A DNA stretch of 64,000 nt from Amycolatopsis iheyensis (GCF_024703995.1 NZ_JAMXQV010000001.1:682001-746000); one strand, 5' to 3'; positions 7,407-18,679 are shown, counted from the first letter of the stretch. The notes: generated by a model from the sequence alone, not told the origin. Program-made: numbers and translations.

Positions 7407-8168
7407 ATGACCGAACTGCCGCTGGTCCTCCTCCACGCCTTTCCCCTGGACGCCCGCATGTGGAACGCGGTGCGCGAGCCCCTCGCTTCACACCTTCGGG
7501 TGATCACACCGGACCAGCGCGGGCTCGGTCGCTCGCCGCTGCCGGAGTCCGGCCGCGAGCCGAGCCTCGAAGACGCCGCGCGGGACGTCCTCGCCCTGCT
7601 CGACCGCCTGGAGCTCGACCGGGTCGTGCTCGGCGGCTGCTCGATGGGCGGCTACCTGGCGATGGCCGTGCTGCGGCTGGCGCCCGAGCGGGTCGGCGGG
7701 CTCGTGCTCATCGACACCAAGGCGACCCCCGACACCCCCGAAGCCGCGCAGAGCCGGCTGGACGTCGCCAAGCGCGTCGACGACGAAGGCATCCAGGGCT
7801 GGCTGGCCGAGGCCAACCTGCCGAACCTGCTGGCCGGGTCGACCCGTGAGCAGCGCCCGGACATCGTCGAAACCGTCCGGGAGATCATCGAGTCGCAGCC
7901 GCCCGAGGGGATCTCCTGGACGGCTCTCGCGCTGCGCACGCGCCCTGATTCACTCGAGCTGCTTCGCGACGCGAAGGTCCCGACGCTGGTCGTCGTCGGC
8001 GAAGAGGACCCGATCACGCCGGTGACGGCAGCGAGCGAGATGGTCGAAGCCGTGGCCGGCGCGACGCTCGTGGTGCTCCCCGGGGTCGGCCACCTGACCC
8101 CGCTGGAGGACCCGGCGGGCGTGGTCGAGGCGATCCTGTCCTGGTACCCCGCCACTCACGAGAAGTAG
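7407..8168 (+). CDS. Alpha/beta-fold hydrolase
   Basis: The 253-aa protein shows the alpha/beta hydrolase order: PLVLLHAFPLDARMWN oxyanion region, DQRGLGRS, nucleophile elbow GGCSMGGYLA (Ser), a cap domain, acid residue in VVVGEEDPITP and the histidine in LPGVGHLTPLE. It resembles 3-oxoadipate enol-lactonase-like proteins, but no aromatic pathway genes are near. ATG 7407 is preferred to 7398 because a CAAAAT box at 7393-7398 would place the transcript start near 7407. It overlaps the next convergent gene by 13 bp. Confidence 0.88.
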   Translation: MTELPLVLLHAFPLDARMWNAVREPLASHLRVITPDQRGLGRSPLPESGREPSLEDAARDVLALLDRLELDRVVLGGCSMGGYLAMAVLRLAPERVGGLVLIDTKATPDTPEAAQSRLDVAKRVDDEGIQGWLAEANLPNLLAGSTREQRPDIVETVREIIESQPPEGISWTALALRTRPDSLELLRDAKVPTLVVVGEEDPITPVTAASEMVEAVAGATLVVLPGVGHLTPLEDPAGVVEAILSWYPATHEK

Positions 8169-8968
8169 GCGGCGAGCGCCGAGCGGGCGCCGTCGAGGCG
8201 GTCCGGGAACCTGATCGCGATGACGTGGTGCCACACGACCGAGTACAGCTCCCTCAGTCGCGTACACACGCGAAGGGCGTCTTCGTCCACGGAAGCCGGG
8301 TACGCGGCCAGGTACTCGGGACCACCTTGGCGGGCGAGGATCCCGATGTCCCAGGTCAGCGGACCCCGCCAGGTGTCCTCGAAGTCGAGCCAGCACGGGC
8401 CCTCGGGCGTGGCGATCAGGTTCCCCGGGTGCGCGTCGCCGTGCAGCGGCTGTACGGCGACGTCCGGCAGCAGCGCGCCGAGGCGGTCCGCCTCGGCGCG
8501 CAACCGGGGGTCGAGGTCGTGCCGGTCGAAGATGCGCGCCAGGTCGTCGAGCGGGCCGCGCCGGGGCAGCTCGCCGGGGAACTCCCGCAGTGCCGCGTGC
8601 ACCCCCGCGAGCGAGCGCGCGACGACGTCCGGTGCGTACCGGTGGTCCGGATCGTGCGGCGTCCAGTTCCAGAGCGTGACCGGGAGACCCTCGGCGAAAT
8701 GCGGTCCGGCCGGGGGATCCGTGGCCGGTGTAACGACGCGCACACCACGTTCCGTGAGGAACCGGGAGACCGCCAGGTCCCGTTCCTGCCAGGCCGGACC
8801 GGGGCGTGCCAGGCGGGTGGTACCGGGCACCCTGGCGACCAGCGGACCCAGCCTCACCAGCACGTTCGAGCGTTCGTGCAGCACCGCGGGCGCCCGGGTG
8901 GGCAGGCCCAGCCGGGCGGTCACGGCCAGTGCCGCGCGGACCGCGGTCCGCGTGTATTCGTCGGCCAC
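8156..8968 (-). CDS. Aminoglycoside phosphotransferase-family (APH) kinase
   Basis: The 270-aa protein has the APH catalytic loop LHGDAHPGN (catalytic Asp) and the metal-binding CWLDFEDTWRGP, followed by DIGILARQGG. The N-lobe nucleotide region NVLVRLGPLVARV is present. These kinases phosphorylate hydroxyls on antibiotics or small metabolites; resistance function cannot be assumed. It ends inside the 3' end of the alpha/beta hydrolase gene (convergent overlap 8156-8168). Confidence 0.9.
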   Translation of the reverse strand: MADEYTRTAVRAALAVTARLGLPTRAPAVLHERSNVLVRLGPLVARVPGTTRLARPGPAWQERDLAVSRFLTERGVRVVTPATDPPAGPHFAEGLPVTLWNWTPHDPDHRYAPDVVARSLAGVHAALREFPGELPRRGPLDDLARIFDRHDLDPRLRAEADRLGALLPDVAVQPLHGDAHPGNLIATPEGPCWLDFEDTWRGPLTWDIGILARQGGPEYLAAYPASVDEDALRVCTRLRELYSVVWHHVIAIRFPDRLDGARSALAAYFS

Positions 8969-9025
8969 GGCCCGATCTTGCCAGCCGGTGCGCGCGACTG
9001 TCGGTGACGAGGGCTACGATCCTCC

Positions 9026-9106
9026 ATGACCGCTGAACCGGGCTCCGCCCACCTCGGCGGCCGGACGATGACCACCACGAGGTTTCAGTGTTGGAGGCAG
9101 GAGTGA
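9026..9106 (+). other. Possible 26-codon leader ORF coupled to ctaD
   Basis: An ATG at 9026 opens a 26-codon frame ending in a TGA at 9104-9106 that overlaps the ctaD GTG (GTGA). A TACGAT box at 9015-9020 sits just upstream, so a leaderless transcript could start with this ORF. No family is recognised. The overlap may be chance. Confidence 0.3.
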
Positions 9107-10893
9107 CGGCCGTAGCCCCCAAGCCGATCGCGACGCGCCCGTACCCCGCGCACGAGTCGGTCAAGGGTTCGTACCTGCTGCGGTTGTTCCGCACCACGGA
9201 CCACAAGCAGATCGGGATCATGTACCTGGTCACGTCGTTCGCCTTCTTCATGGCGGGCGGCGCGATGGCCATGCTGATCCGCACCGAGCTGGCGCGGCCC
9301 GGGCAGCAGTTCCTTTCCCAGGAGCAGTACAACCAGCTGTTCACCATGCACGGCACGGTGATGCTGCTGCTGTACGCGACGCCGATCCTCTTCGGCTTCG
9401 CGAACTTCGTGCTCCCGCTGCAGATCGGCTCGCCGGACGTCGCGTTCCCGCGGCTGAACGCGTTCTCGTACTGGCTGTACCTCTTCGGTGGCCTGATCGT
9501 GCTCTCGGGCTTCCTGACCCCGGGTGGCGCCGCCGACTTCGGCTGGTTCGCCTACACCCCGCTGTCGGACGCGATCCACTCGCCGGGCGTCGGCGCGGAC
9601 CTGTGGATCTCCGGCCTGGTGGTCTCGGGTCTCGGCACCATCCTCGGCGCGGTCAACATGGTCACCACCGTGGTCTGCCTGCGCGCGCCCGGCATGACGA
9701 TGTTCCGGATGCCGATCTTCACCTGGAACATCCTGGTGACGTCGATCCTGATCCTGCTCGCCTTCCCGATCCTGACCGCGGCCCTGATGGGCCTGCTGGC
9801 GGACCGGCACCTCGGGGCGCACGTGTTCGACCCCGAAAACGGCGGCGTGATCCTCTGGCAGCACCTCTTCTGGTTCTTCGGCCATCCCGAGGTCTACATC
9901 GTCGCGCTACCGTTCTTCGGGATCGTGTCGGAGATCTTCCCGGTCTTCAGCCGCAAGCCGATGTTCGGCTACAAGAGCCTGGTCTTCGCGACGCTGGCCA
10001 TCGCGGCGCTGTCGGTCGCGGTGTGGGCGCACCACATGTACGCCACCGGCGCCGTGCTGCTGCCGTTCTTCTCCTTCATGACGTTCCTGATCGCGGTCCC
10101 GACCGGCGTGAAGTTCTTCAACTGGATCGGCACGATGTGGAAGGGCCAGCTGTCCTTCGAGACGCCGATGATCTTCTCGATGGGCTTCATCGTCACGTTC
10201 CTCTTCGGCGGCCTGACCGGCATCATGCTGGCCGCGCCGGCGATCGACTTCCACGTGTCGGACAGCTACTTCGTCGTCGCGCACTTCCACTACGTGCTCT
10301 ACGGCACGATCGTGTTCGCCACCTTCGCCGGCATCTACTTCTGGTTCCCGAAGATCACCGGCCGGATGATGGACGAGAAGCTCGGCAAGTGGCACTTCTG
10401 GACCACGTTCATCGGCTTCCACGGCACGTTCCTCGTCCAGCACTGGCTGGGCGCGGAGGGCATGCCGCGGCGGTACGCGGACTACCTGACCAGTGACGGC
10501 TTCACGACGCTGAACACGATCTCCACGATCGGCGCGTACATCCTCGGCGCCTCGACGCTGCCGTTCATCTGGAACGTCTTCAAGAGCTACCGGTACGGCG
10601 AGATCGTCTCGGTCGACGACCCGTGGGGTTACGGCAACTCGCTCGAGTGGGCGACGTCCTGCCCGCCGCCGCGGCACAACTTCACCGAGCTGCCCCGGAT
10701 CCGCTCCGAGCGGCCCGCGTTCGAGCTGCACTACCCGCACATGATCGAGCGCATCCACAGCGAGGGCGAGATCGGCTTCTTCGGCAAGCAGAAGGAGCTC
10801 AGCCACGCGGCGCCGTCGCAGGTGCTCACCGAAGCGGTGATCCCGGGAGACCACTCCAGGGACAACGCGAGCGAGCAGGGCGACGACAAGTAG
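9103..10893 (+). CDS. ctaD: Cytochrome c oxidase subunit I (aa3 type)
   Basis: The 596-aa integral membrane protein is the catalytic subunit of the terminal oxidase. It has about 12 membrane spans and all expected ligands: [10 protein letters not shown] (low-spin heme His), [15 protein letters not shown] (CuB His and the His-Tyr pair), WAHHMYATG (two CuB His) and [10 protein letters not shown] (heme a3 and low-spin heme His). It reduces O2 to water and pumps protons. GTG 9103 is chosen for the good GGAGGC ribosome site at 9092-9097; a GTG at 9088 lies further up. A strong hairpin terminator follows. Confidence 0.97.
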   Translation: MTAVAPKPIATRPYPAHESVKGSYLLRLFRTTDHKQIGIMYLVTSFAFFMAGGAMAMLIRTELARPGQQFLSQEQYNQLFTMHGTVMLLLYATPILFGFANFVLPLQIGSPDVAFPRLNAFSYWLYLFGGLIVLSGFLTPGGAADFGWFAYTPLSDAIHSPGVGADLWISGLVVSGLGTILGAVNMVTTVVCLRAPGMTMFRMPIFTWNILVTSILILLAFPILTAALMGLLADRHLGAHVFDPENGGVILWQHLFWFFGHPEVYIVALPFFGIVSEIFPVFSRKPMFGYKSLVFATLAIAALSVAVWAHHMYATGAVLLPFFSFMTFLIAVPTGVKFFNWIGTMWKGQLSFETPMIFSMGFIVTFLFGGLTGIMLAAPAIDFHVSDSYFVVAHFHYVLYGTIVFATFAGIYFWFPKITGRMMDEKLGKWHFWTTFIGFHGTFLVQHWLGAEGMPRRYADYLTSDGFTTLNTISTIGAYILGASTLPFIWNVFKSYRYGEIVSVDDPWGYGNSLEWATSCPPPRHNFTELPRIRSERPAFELHYPHMIERIHSEGEIGFFGKQKELSHAAPSQVLTEAVIPGDHSRDNASEQGDDK

Positions 10894-10908
10894 GAACCTG
10901 ATCGAGTG

Positions 10909-10945
10909 AGCGCGTGCCCGGCTTTTGTGAAGCCGGGCACGCGCT
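10909..10945 (+). terminator. Intrinsic-type terminator after ctaD
   Basis: A perfect 16-bp stem (10909-10924 with 10930-10945) closes a 5-nt TTGTG loop. There is no U tract, as is usual in actinomycetes. It lies 15 bp after the ctaD stop. Confidence 0.85.
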
Positions 10946-11006
10946 CTACTTATGTCCGCGTCCGGACCGGCAGACTGATCGTGCAGCGTTGCCGAACGAG
11001 GGATGA

Positions 11007-13015
<2,009 letters not shown>

Positions 13016-13031
13016 GCCGGTTGGAGCGGGC

Positions 13032-13436
13032 ATGGGACTGGAAGTGGAGCGCGAGGGCGAGCACACGTTCGTCGGGCGCAACGACCGCGGCGCCGAGGTC
13101 CGGCTGGGCCGAAAGGACGCCGAGGGGGCGTTCTCACCCGCCGAGCTGCTGCAGATCGCGGCCGCGGGCTGCAGCGCGGTGACCGCAGAGCAGCTGATCA
13201 CCCGGCGGATCGGCGAAGACGCGAAGTTCCGCGTGACCGTGACAGCCGACCGGCGTGAGGATGCTTCGGAGCTGGACGCCATGCACGTGGCTTTCGATGT
13301 CGACGTGTCGACTTTGGCGGCGGATCAGCGGGAGGCGCTGGCCGGCGCCGTGGACCGCGCGATCGAGCGGCTGTGCACGGTGAGCCGGACGCTCAAGAAG
13401 GGGATTCCGGTGACGGAGAGCTTCCCGGAGGCCTAG
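13032..13436 (+). CDS. OsmC/Ohr family peroxide-reducing protein
   Basis: The 134-aa protein has the two redox cysteines expected for OsmC/Ohr: one in IAAAGCSAVTAEQL (about residue 48) and one in ERLCTVSRTLKKG (about residue 116). These proteins reduce organic hydroperoxides using the Cys pair. It starts 16 bp after the Pth2 gene with a GGAG ribosome site, so it closes the serB operon. Its stop overlaps the convergent gene at 13433. Confidence 0.9.
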   Translation: MGLEVEREGEHTFVGRNDRGAEVRLGRKDAEGAFSPAELLQIAAAGCSAVTAEQLITRRIGEDAKFRVTVTADRREDASELDAMHVAFDVDVSTLAADQREALAGAVDRAIERLCTVSRTLKKGIPVTESFPEA

Positions 13437-13774
13437 TTCTCGCTGGATTCCCAGACGACGTACGCCTGGTCGGCGTCGGTCGTCATGGCCTCGATGAACT
13501 TCTCGTTGTCGAAGCCGGGCAGGGCCTGCAGCCGCTCGATCAGCGCGTCGGCCGCCGGGTCTCCGCTCGGCACCGCCGTGCCCTTGCCGTCGGTGCCCAC
13601 CAGCATGAAGAACACGTCTTCGTTCCACGGGCCGTCGGGGATCACCCGGACCATCACCGACGACAGGCCGGCCCACGTGACAGCTTCTTCGCTGCCGTCC
13701 GCGAGCCGCCGCCGCACGCCGGTGTCGTCGACGCTGACGGTCCGGGACTGTGCGCTGGACGAATCCTGGGTCAA
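13433..13774 (-). CDS. Conserved hypothetical protein, 113 aa
   Basis: No function is recognised. The protein is soluble and acidic with a C-terminal motif DADQAYVVWESSEN. It starts with a rare TTG at 13774, supported by an AAGGGA ribosome site about 7 bp upstream and by the absence of another start. It lies just downstream of dinG on the same strand (59-bp gap) and may be co-transcribed with it. Confidence 0.75.
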   Translation of the reverse strand: MTQDSSSAQSRTVSVDDTGVRRRLADGSEEAVTWAGLSSVMVRVIPDGPWNEDVFFMLVGTDGKGTAVPSGDPAADALIERLQALPGFDNEKFIEAMTTDADQAYVVWESSEN

Positions 13775-13833
13775 CCGGTGCTCCCTTTATTGCTTCGGTT
13801 GCTTCACCGTACCGGTCGGTGTTGTGGACCGCG

Positions 13834-15894
13834 TCACGCGGGCGCGGCTGCGTCGAGCCGGCGCAGGGCGTCGCGGGCCACCTTCGGGTCCATCGTCGGC
13901 CAGAACGGCGGCAGTGACGCGCGGAGGAATCCGCCGTAGCGGGCGTTCGCGAGCCGCGAATCCAGCACCGCGACCACCCCGCGGTCGCTGACCGAGCGGT
14001 GCAGCCGGCCGGTGCCCTGCGCCAGCAGCAGCGCCGCGTGCGTGGCCGCCACGGTGAGGAACCCGTTGCCGCCGCGGGCTTCCACCGCGCGCTGCCGGGC
14101 CGAGGACACCGGGTCGTCCGGGCGCGGGAACGGGATCCGGTCGACCACCACCAGCTGCAGTGACGGCCCCGGCACGTCCACGCCCTGCCACAGGCTCAGC
14201 GTGCCGAACAGGCACGTGCGGACGTCCTCGGAGAACTTCTGGACCAGCAGCGACGTCGCGTCTTCGCCCTGGCAGAGGATCGGGAAGTCGAGGCGCCCGC
14301 GCATCTCCTCGGCCGCCTGCTTGGCCGCCCGCATCGAGGAGAACAGGCCCAGCGTGCGCCCGCCCGCGGCCTCGATCAGCTCGGCCAGTTCGTCCATTGT
14401 GGACGAAGCGAGGCCGTCGCGGCCCGGCGGCGGCAGGTGCTTGGCCAGGTAGAGGATGCCGTTGCGCTTGTGGTCGAACGGCGAGCCGACGTCCAGGCCG
14501 GTCCACTTCGGGCCGGAGTCGTCCGACGGCGCTTCCTTGTCCGTCGCCGCGCCCGGCGCCTTCTCGACGCGGGTCGCGCCCGGCGGGAGCCCCCACTGGC
14601 GCGCCATGGTGTCGAACGTGCCGCCCAGGGTGAGCGTCGCCGACGTCAGGATCGTCGTGTGCTGGTTGAACACGCGCTCGCGCAGCAGCCCGGCGACGCC
14701 CAGCGGCGCCACCTTCAGCGCCGGCGGCCGCGGGTTCGAGGAGTACTTGTCGCCCGAGAGCCAGACGACGTCGCGCTGGTGGGCCTGGTCGTCGTCGAAC
14801 GCCTCCAGCAGCCGGACCGCGGTGTCGTGCACCTCGTCGAGCAGCGAGCGCGCCAGCTTGCGCGCGGTGGCCCCTTCGACGTCTTCCTTGCGGTCCGAGC
14901 CCAGCGCCGTGATGCACGCGTGCGCGGCGTCGCGGACCGCCGGGATCGCGCCCTTCAGCGGCCTCGGCAGCTCGTCCATCCGGCCCGGGGGCAGGTCGTC
15001 GACGATCAGCGCCAGCCCGTCACCCGCCTCCAGCAGGCCGTCGGCGACGTCGGCGTCGATCAGCTTGCCGCAGCGGCGCGCGGCCGACGCGCACATCGCG
15101 CTGGTCAGCTCGCCGGTGGCGACCGAGGTGACCCGGTCGACCAGGTCGTGCGCCTCGTCGATGATCACGACGTCGTGGTCCGGCAGGACCTGGTAGCCCT
15201 GCAGGGCGTCGATCGCGAGCAGCGCGTGGTTGGTGATGATGACGTCGGCGCGGCCGGCCTCGGCGCGGGCCTTCTCCGCGAAGCAGTCCGTGCCGATCGG
15301 GCAGCGGGACGCGCCGAGGCATTCGCGCGCGGTCACCGACACCTGGCGCCACGCCTGGTCGGTGACACCGGGAACCAGCTCGTCGCGGTCGCCGGTTTCG
15401 GTGTCGGACGCCCATTCCCGCAGCCGCGTGACCTCCTTGCCGAGGCGCGACACCGCGAACGGGTCGAAGAGCTGGGCGTCCTCCGGCTCGTCGGGCGCGC
15501 CGGAATCCAGCCGGTGCAGGCACATGTAGTTGCGACGGCCCTTGAGGATCGCGAAGGTCGGCTCGCGGCCGAGTGGCTTCTTCAGCGCCTTCGCCAGGCG
15601 AGGGAGGTCGCGGTCGACGAGCTGGCGCTGCAGCGCGATCGTCGCCGTGGAGACGACGACGGTGGCTTCCTTCTCGACGGCGTGGCGGATCGCGGGGACG
15701 AGGTAGGCCAGCGACTTGCCGGTGCCGGTGCCGGCCTGCACGGCCAGGTGCTCGCCGGTGCGGATGGCGCGGCCGACGGCGTCGGCCATCTCGACCTGCC
15801 CTGGGCGTTCGGCACCACCGACGGACTCCACCGCGTGGGTGAGGAGTTCGAGGACGCCGGGGAAATCAGTTCGGGCGGGCACAGCGACACACAT
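13834..15894 (-). CDS. dinG: DinG-family ATP-dependent DNA helicase
   Basis: The 686-aa XPD/DinG superfamily-2 helicase has Walker A AGTGTGKS (residues 54-61), VVSTATIALQRQL, the Walker B DEAH box in VVIIDEAHDLVDR, and helicase motif VI QGTGRLHRSVSDRG. Four cysteines (YMCLHRL, ARECLGASRCPIGTDC) lie where this family binds an iron-sulfur cluster. It unwinds 5'-tailed DNA or R-loops in repair. It corresponds by position to Rv1329c at the edge of the conserved block. Confidence 0.95.
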   Translation of the reverse strand: MCVAVPARTDFPGVLELLTHAVESVGGAERPGQVEMADAVGRAIRTGEHLAVQAGTGTGKSLAYLVPAIRHAVEKEATVVVSTATIALQRQLVDRDLPRLAKALKKPLGREPTFAILKGRRNYMCLHRLDSGAPDEPEDAQLFDPFAVSRLGKEVTRLREWASDTETGDRDELVPGVTDQAWRQVSVTARECLGASRCPIGTDCFAEKARAEAGRADVIITNHALLAIDALQGYQVLPDHDVVIIDEAHDLVDRVTSVATGELTSAMCASAARRCGKLIDADVADGLLEAGDGLALIVDDLPPGRMDELPRPLKGAIPAVRDAAHACITALGSDRKEDVEGATARKLARSLLDEVHDTAVRLLEAFDDDQAHQRDVVWLSGDKYSSNPRPPALKVAPLGVAGLLRERVFNQHTTILTSATLTLGGTFDTMARQWGLPPGATRVEKAPGAATDKEAPSDDSGPKWTGLDVGSPFDHKRNGILYLAKHLPPPGRDGLASSTMDELAELIEAAGGRTLGLFSSMRAAKQAAEEMRGRLDFPILCQGEDATSLLVQKFSEDVRTCLFGTLSLWQGVDVPGPSLQLVVVDRIPFPRPDDPVSSARQRAVEARGGNGFLTVAATHAALLLAQGTGRLHRSVSDRGVVAVLDSRLANARYGGFLRASLPPFWPTMDPKVARDALRRLDAAAPA

Positions 15895-15963
15895 TAGCCG
15901 CCGGGGCCGACAGGATCGGTGATCCGTCGCGAACGGGCCACTCGCGCCGGATCACCGAGGCCG

Positions 15964-16551
15964 TCAGTCTTCGGTGCGGCCCGAAACCAGCTTCCAGGTC
16001 AGCGGCAGCAACCCGGCGGCGACGACGATCTTGATCGCGTCCCCGACCAGGAACGGCGTGACGCCCTTGGCGAACGCCGTCGACAGGTCGAAGCCGGTCG
16101 ACGCCATCAGCCACGGCACGCCGAAGGCGTAGATGACGAGGTTGCCGAGCACCATGGTGCCCGCGGTGCGCACCGGCGTCCGGTCGCCGCCGCGGCCGGC
16201 CAGGGCGCCCACGAGCGCGCCGGCGAAGACGAACCCGACGATGTAGCCGGCGCTCGCGCCGGACAGGCCCGCGGTGCCGTGCTGGAACCACGGCACACCA
16301 ACCGCTCCGACGAGCAGGTAGACGAGCATCGACGCGGCACCGCGCGACATGCCGAGCGACGCGCCGACGAGCAGCGCGGCGAACGTCTGGCCGGTCATCG
16401 GCACCGGGCTGCCCGGCACCGGGATGGTCAGCTGCGCGGCGGCGCCGGTGAGCACGGCGCCGCCGGCGACGAGCGCGATGTCCCGGACGAGCGAGCCGGG
16501 CACGAGATCGGCCAGCACCGGCCGCTTGCCGGCGAAGGACAGCGAAGACAC
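15964..16551 (-). CDS. bioY: BioY family biotin transporter S-component
   Basis: The 195-aa membrane protein has about six hydrophobic spans and the BioY hallmarks IPVPGSPVPMTGQTFAALL and GRGGDRTPVRTAGTMVLGN. BioY is the substrate-binding part of the ECF biotin transporter and can work with a shared energising module; none is next to it here. GTG 16551 is chosen for the GGAGG ribosome site directly upstream; the open frame to 16629 lacks one. An imperfect inverted repeat at 16582-16596 lies in its promoter region. Confidence 0.92.
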   Translation of the reverse strand: MSSLSFAGKRPVLADLVPGSLVRDIALVAGGAVLTGAAAQLTIPVPGSPVPMTGQTFAALLVGASLGMSRGAASMLVYLLVGAVGVPWFQHGTAGLSGASAGYIVGFVFAGALVGALAGRGGDRTPVRTAGTMVLGNLVIYAFGVPWLMASTGFDLSTAFAKGVTPFLVGDAIKIVVAAGLLPLTWKLVSGRTED

Positions 16552-16581
16552 GAAACCTCCCTGGGTGTGCGGACGATCGAC

Positions 16582-16596
16582 GTTAACGCTCGTTAC
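16582..16596. promoter_or_regulatory. GTTAACG/CGTTAC imperfect palindrome upstream of bioY
   Basis: The site reads GTTAACGCTCGTTAC, two nearly symmetrical half sites of the kind bound by TetR-type repressors. It is 31 bp upstream of the bioY start. Biotin genes in actinobacteria can be controlled by the TetR protein BioQ, but this sequence does not clearly match a known BioQ site. Confidence 0.35.
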
Positions 16597-16729
16597 CACG
16601 CCGCGAACCCGGGAAGTTGCCTTCGTCACCGGCCACTCGTCCGGGTGGACCCGATCAGGGGTTCCGGCGCGCCTGCCGATGACGAAGAGGGTAACTACGA
16701 ACTGTCACGACAACCGTGGAGGCCGGTGC

Positions 16730-17377
16730 ATGCGAAACGCCAGGAAGAGGACATTCCGGGTGCTGGCGGTGACGACGCTCGCGGCCCCGCTCCTGGTCGC
16801 CGCGGCGCCGGTGACGTCCACCGGATGGGCGTCTTCCGGCTCGCTCGACGTGCTGCTCGACAATGAGCACGTCGTCACCGGTGAGCTGGCGAAATGCACC
16901 GCGGACGGCCCGTACGGCGATCGGACGCCTGGAGGTGCGACGGGCGACATCGCCACGTTCGGCACCGGGGAGACCGGGTGCGGGCGGACCGGCGACGTGT
17001 CGGTCGCGCAGGCGTCCGGGCACCGGTTCGAGGCCACCGTGCTCAAGCGCTTCGGCGGCCCGGTGCTCACTGTCCGCACCTATTCGGCGAAGTGCGCGAC
17101 CAACGCGACCGGCAGCGGCGGTGAAGTGTCGATCGGCGCGGTCGAGGGGATCGCGGTGCCGGCGCAGATCCCGCCGAACGACCGGATCGTCATCCCCGGC
17201 GGCCCGGCGGGCACCGCGCTGGCGACGGTGATCCTCAACGAGACGGTGACGCCCCAGCCACCTGACGGCAGCATGGTGACGCACGCACTGCACATCGTGC
17301 TGTTCCCCCAGGGCGGCCCCGCGAGCGGGGACATCTACCTGGGCACGGCGGCCTGCGACCCGTTCGGCAAGAAGTAG
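16730..17377 (+). CDS. Secreted choice-of-anchor P-like protein
   Basis: The 215-aa protein has a clear signal peptide (MRNARKRTFRVLAVTTLAAP then VAAAPV) and a C-terminal region ATVILNETV...VTHALHIVLF...DIYLGTAACD that matches choice-of-anchor P secreted proteins of actinomycetes. Three or four cysteines could form disulfides outside the cell. The function is unknown. ATG 16730 has a GGAGG site at 16718-16722; the longer open frame upstream is not coding. A 27-bp hairpin follows the stop. Confidence 0.8.
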   Translation: MRNARKRTFRVLAVTTLAAPLLVAAAPVTSTGWASSGSLDVLLDNEHVVTGELAKCTADGPYGDRTPGGATGDIATFGTGETGCGRTGDVSVAQASGHRFEATVLKRFGGPVLTVRTYSAKCATNATGSGGEVSIGAVEGIAVPAQIPPNDRIVIPGGPAGTALATVILNETVTPQPPDGSMVTHALHIVLFPQGGPASGDIYLGTAACDPFGKK

Positions 17378-17383
17378 CGCGGC

Positions 17384-17440
17384 ACTTTCCCTACGAAAGC
17401 TCCGCTTTGCGGCGCAAAGCGGAGCTTTCGTAGGGAAAGT
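17384..17440. terminator. Bidirectional terminator, 27-bp perfect stem
   Basis: The arms 17384-17410 and 17414-17440 are exact reverse complements around a GGC loop. The hairpin sits between two convergent genes, and its last base is the first base of the aldolase stop codon. It can serve both strands. Confidence 0.9.
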
Positions 17441-18090
17441 TACGCTTTGGCGGTCTTGAAGCGCGCGGCCGCCGCGACGAACTCGCCCGCGCGGGCCGCG
17501 AGGTCCGGGAGGCTGCCGCTCGGCGAGAGCGCGTCGCCCAGCAACGGCGTCGCCGCCGCCACCGCGATCGCGCCCGAGCGCAGGTAGCTCTCGACGTCGG
17601 CCAGGTGGACGCCGCCGGTCGGGACCAGCGGGACGTCCGGCAGCGGGGCCCGCACCGCGCGCAAGTACGCGACGCCGCCGACCGCCGCCACCGGGAACAC
17701 CTTGACCGCCGCCGCGCCGAGGCGCCACGCCTGGTCGATCTCCGTCGGCGTCAGCGCGCCGCAGATCACCGGCGTGTCCAGCTCCGCCGCGCGCTCCAGC
17801 ACCGCCGGGTTGACCGTCGGCGTGATCAGGTACGCCGCGCCGGCGTCGACCGCGACGTCCACATCGGACGGTTCGCGGACGCTGCCCGCGCCGACCAGAG
17901 CGTCTTCGCCCAGCGCCAGCCGCAGCGCGGTGATCGCGGCCGGTGCTCCGGGCGTCGTCAGGGTCGCTTCGAGGAGGCGGATGCCCGCGGCGTGCAGCAC
18001 CATCGCCGCGTCGGCGAACCGCCCCGCGTCGGCGGCGCGCAGGATCGCGACCAGCCGGTGTTCCGCCAGCGCGGCCCGGATGTCCTTCAC
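17440..18090 (-). CDS. KDPG/KHG-type class I aldolase (Eda family)
   Basis: The 216-aa TIM-barrel protein has the general base E41 in IRLLEATLTTPGA and the Schiff-base lysine K130 in AAAVKVFPVAAVGG, plus PLVPTGGVHLADV for phosphate binding. It would cleave 2-keto-3-deoxy-6-phosphogluconate or a related 2-keto-3-deoxy acid. No Entner-Doudoroff dehydratase is adjacent. GTG 18090 overlaps the pncA stop by 4 bp, so it is co-translated with NAD-salvage genes, an unusual pairing. Confidence 0.88.
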   Translation of the reverse strand: MKDIRAALAEHRLVAILRAADAGRFADAAMVLHAAGIRLLEATLTTPGAPAAITALRLALGEDALVGAGSVREPSDVDVAVDAGAAYLITPTVNPAVLERAAELDTPVICGALTPTEIDQAWRLGAAAVKVFPVAAVGGVAYLRAVRAPLPDVPLVPTGGVHLADVESYLRSGAIAVAAATPLLGDALSPSGSLPDLAARAGEFVAAAARFKTAKA

Positions 18091-18665
18091 GCGGGCGAGC
18101 CGACGAACGCCGTGCCGGTGTGGGTGACGCCGGCCTTGTCGAAGTCCTCGACCGTCGCGTCCACCGTCGGCTGCGAGCCACCGACCGTCAGGTCCAGCAG
18201 CACGCGCACGCCGAAGCCCGCCTTCGCCGCGTCGAGCGCCGTCGCGCGGACGCAGAAGTCGGTCGCGATGCCGACGACGTCGACGTCGGTCACGTCGTGC
18301 TCGCGCAGCCACGCTTCCAGGGACTTCCCGTCGCGGGCCGCGCCCTCGAAGCCGGAGTACGCCGCGCTGTACTCGCCCTTGGAGAACACCTCGCCGATCG
18401 GGACGACGTCGAGCGCGGGGTGGAACGACGCGCCCGGCGTGCCGGCGACGCAGTGCACGGGCCAGCTGTCCTTGAAGTCGGGGGTGTCGCTGAAGTGGTC
18501 GCCCGGGTCGATGTGGTTGTCCCGGGTGGCCACGACGTGGCTGTACCCGCCCTCGGCGGCCTGCTTCGAGATGGCGGCGGCCGCGGCGGCCCCGCCCGGC
18601 AGGCCGAGCGAACCTCCTTCGCAGAAGTCGTTCTGCACGTCCACCACGATCAGGGCGGTCCCCAT
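18087..18665 (-). CDS. pncA: Nicotinamidase/pyrazinamidase
   Basis: The 192-aa isochorismatase-fold amidase has the catalytic triad D9 (VVDVQNDF), K96 (EVFSKGEYSA) and C138 (GIATDFCVRAT), nearly the same numbering as M. tuberculosis PncA, and the metal site DNHIDPGDHFS. It converts nicotinamide to nicotinate for NAD salvage and would activate pyrazinamide. It is 14 bp downstream of pncB, which uses its product. Confidence 0.95.
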   Translation of the reverse strand: MGTALIVVDVQNDFCEGGSLGLPGGAAAAAAISKQAAEGGYSHVVATRDNHIDPGDHFSDTPDFKDSWPVHCVAGTPGASFHPALDVVPIGEVFSKGEYSAAYSGFEGAARDGKSLEAWLREHDVTDVDVVGIATDFCVRATALDAAKAGFGVRVLLDLTVGGSQPTVDATVEDFDKAGVTHTGTAFVGSPA

Positions 18666-18679
18666 GGTCGAACTCCCTC

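Noticed and set aside
8156..8968. Aminoglycoside resistance gene
   Set aside because: The fold is shared by many metabolic kinases; nothing in the sequence or neighbourhood supports antibiotic specificity.
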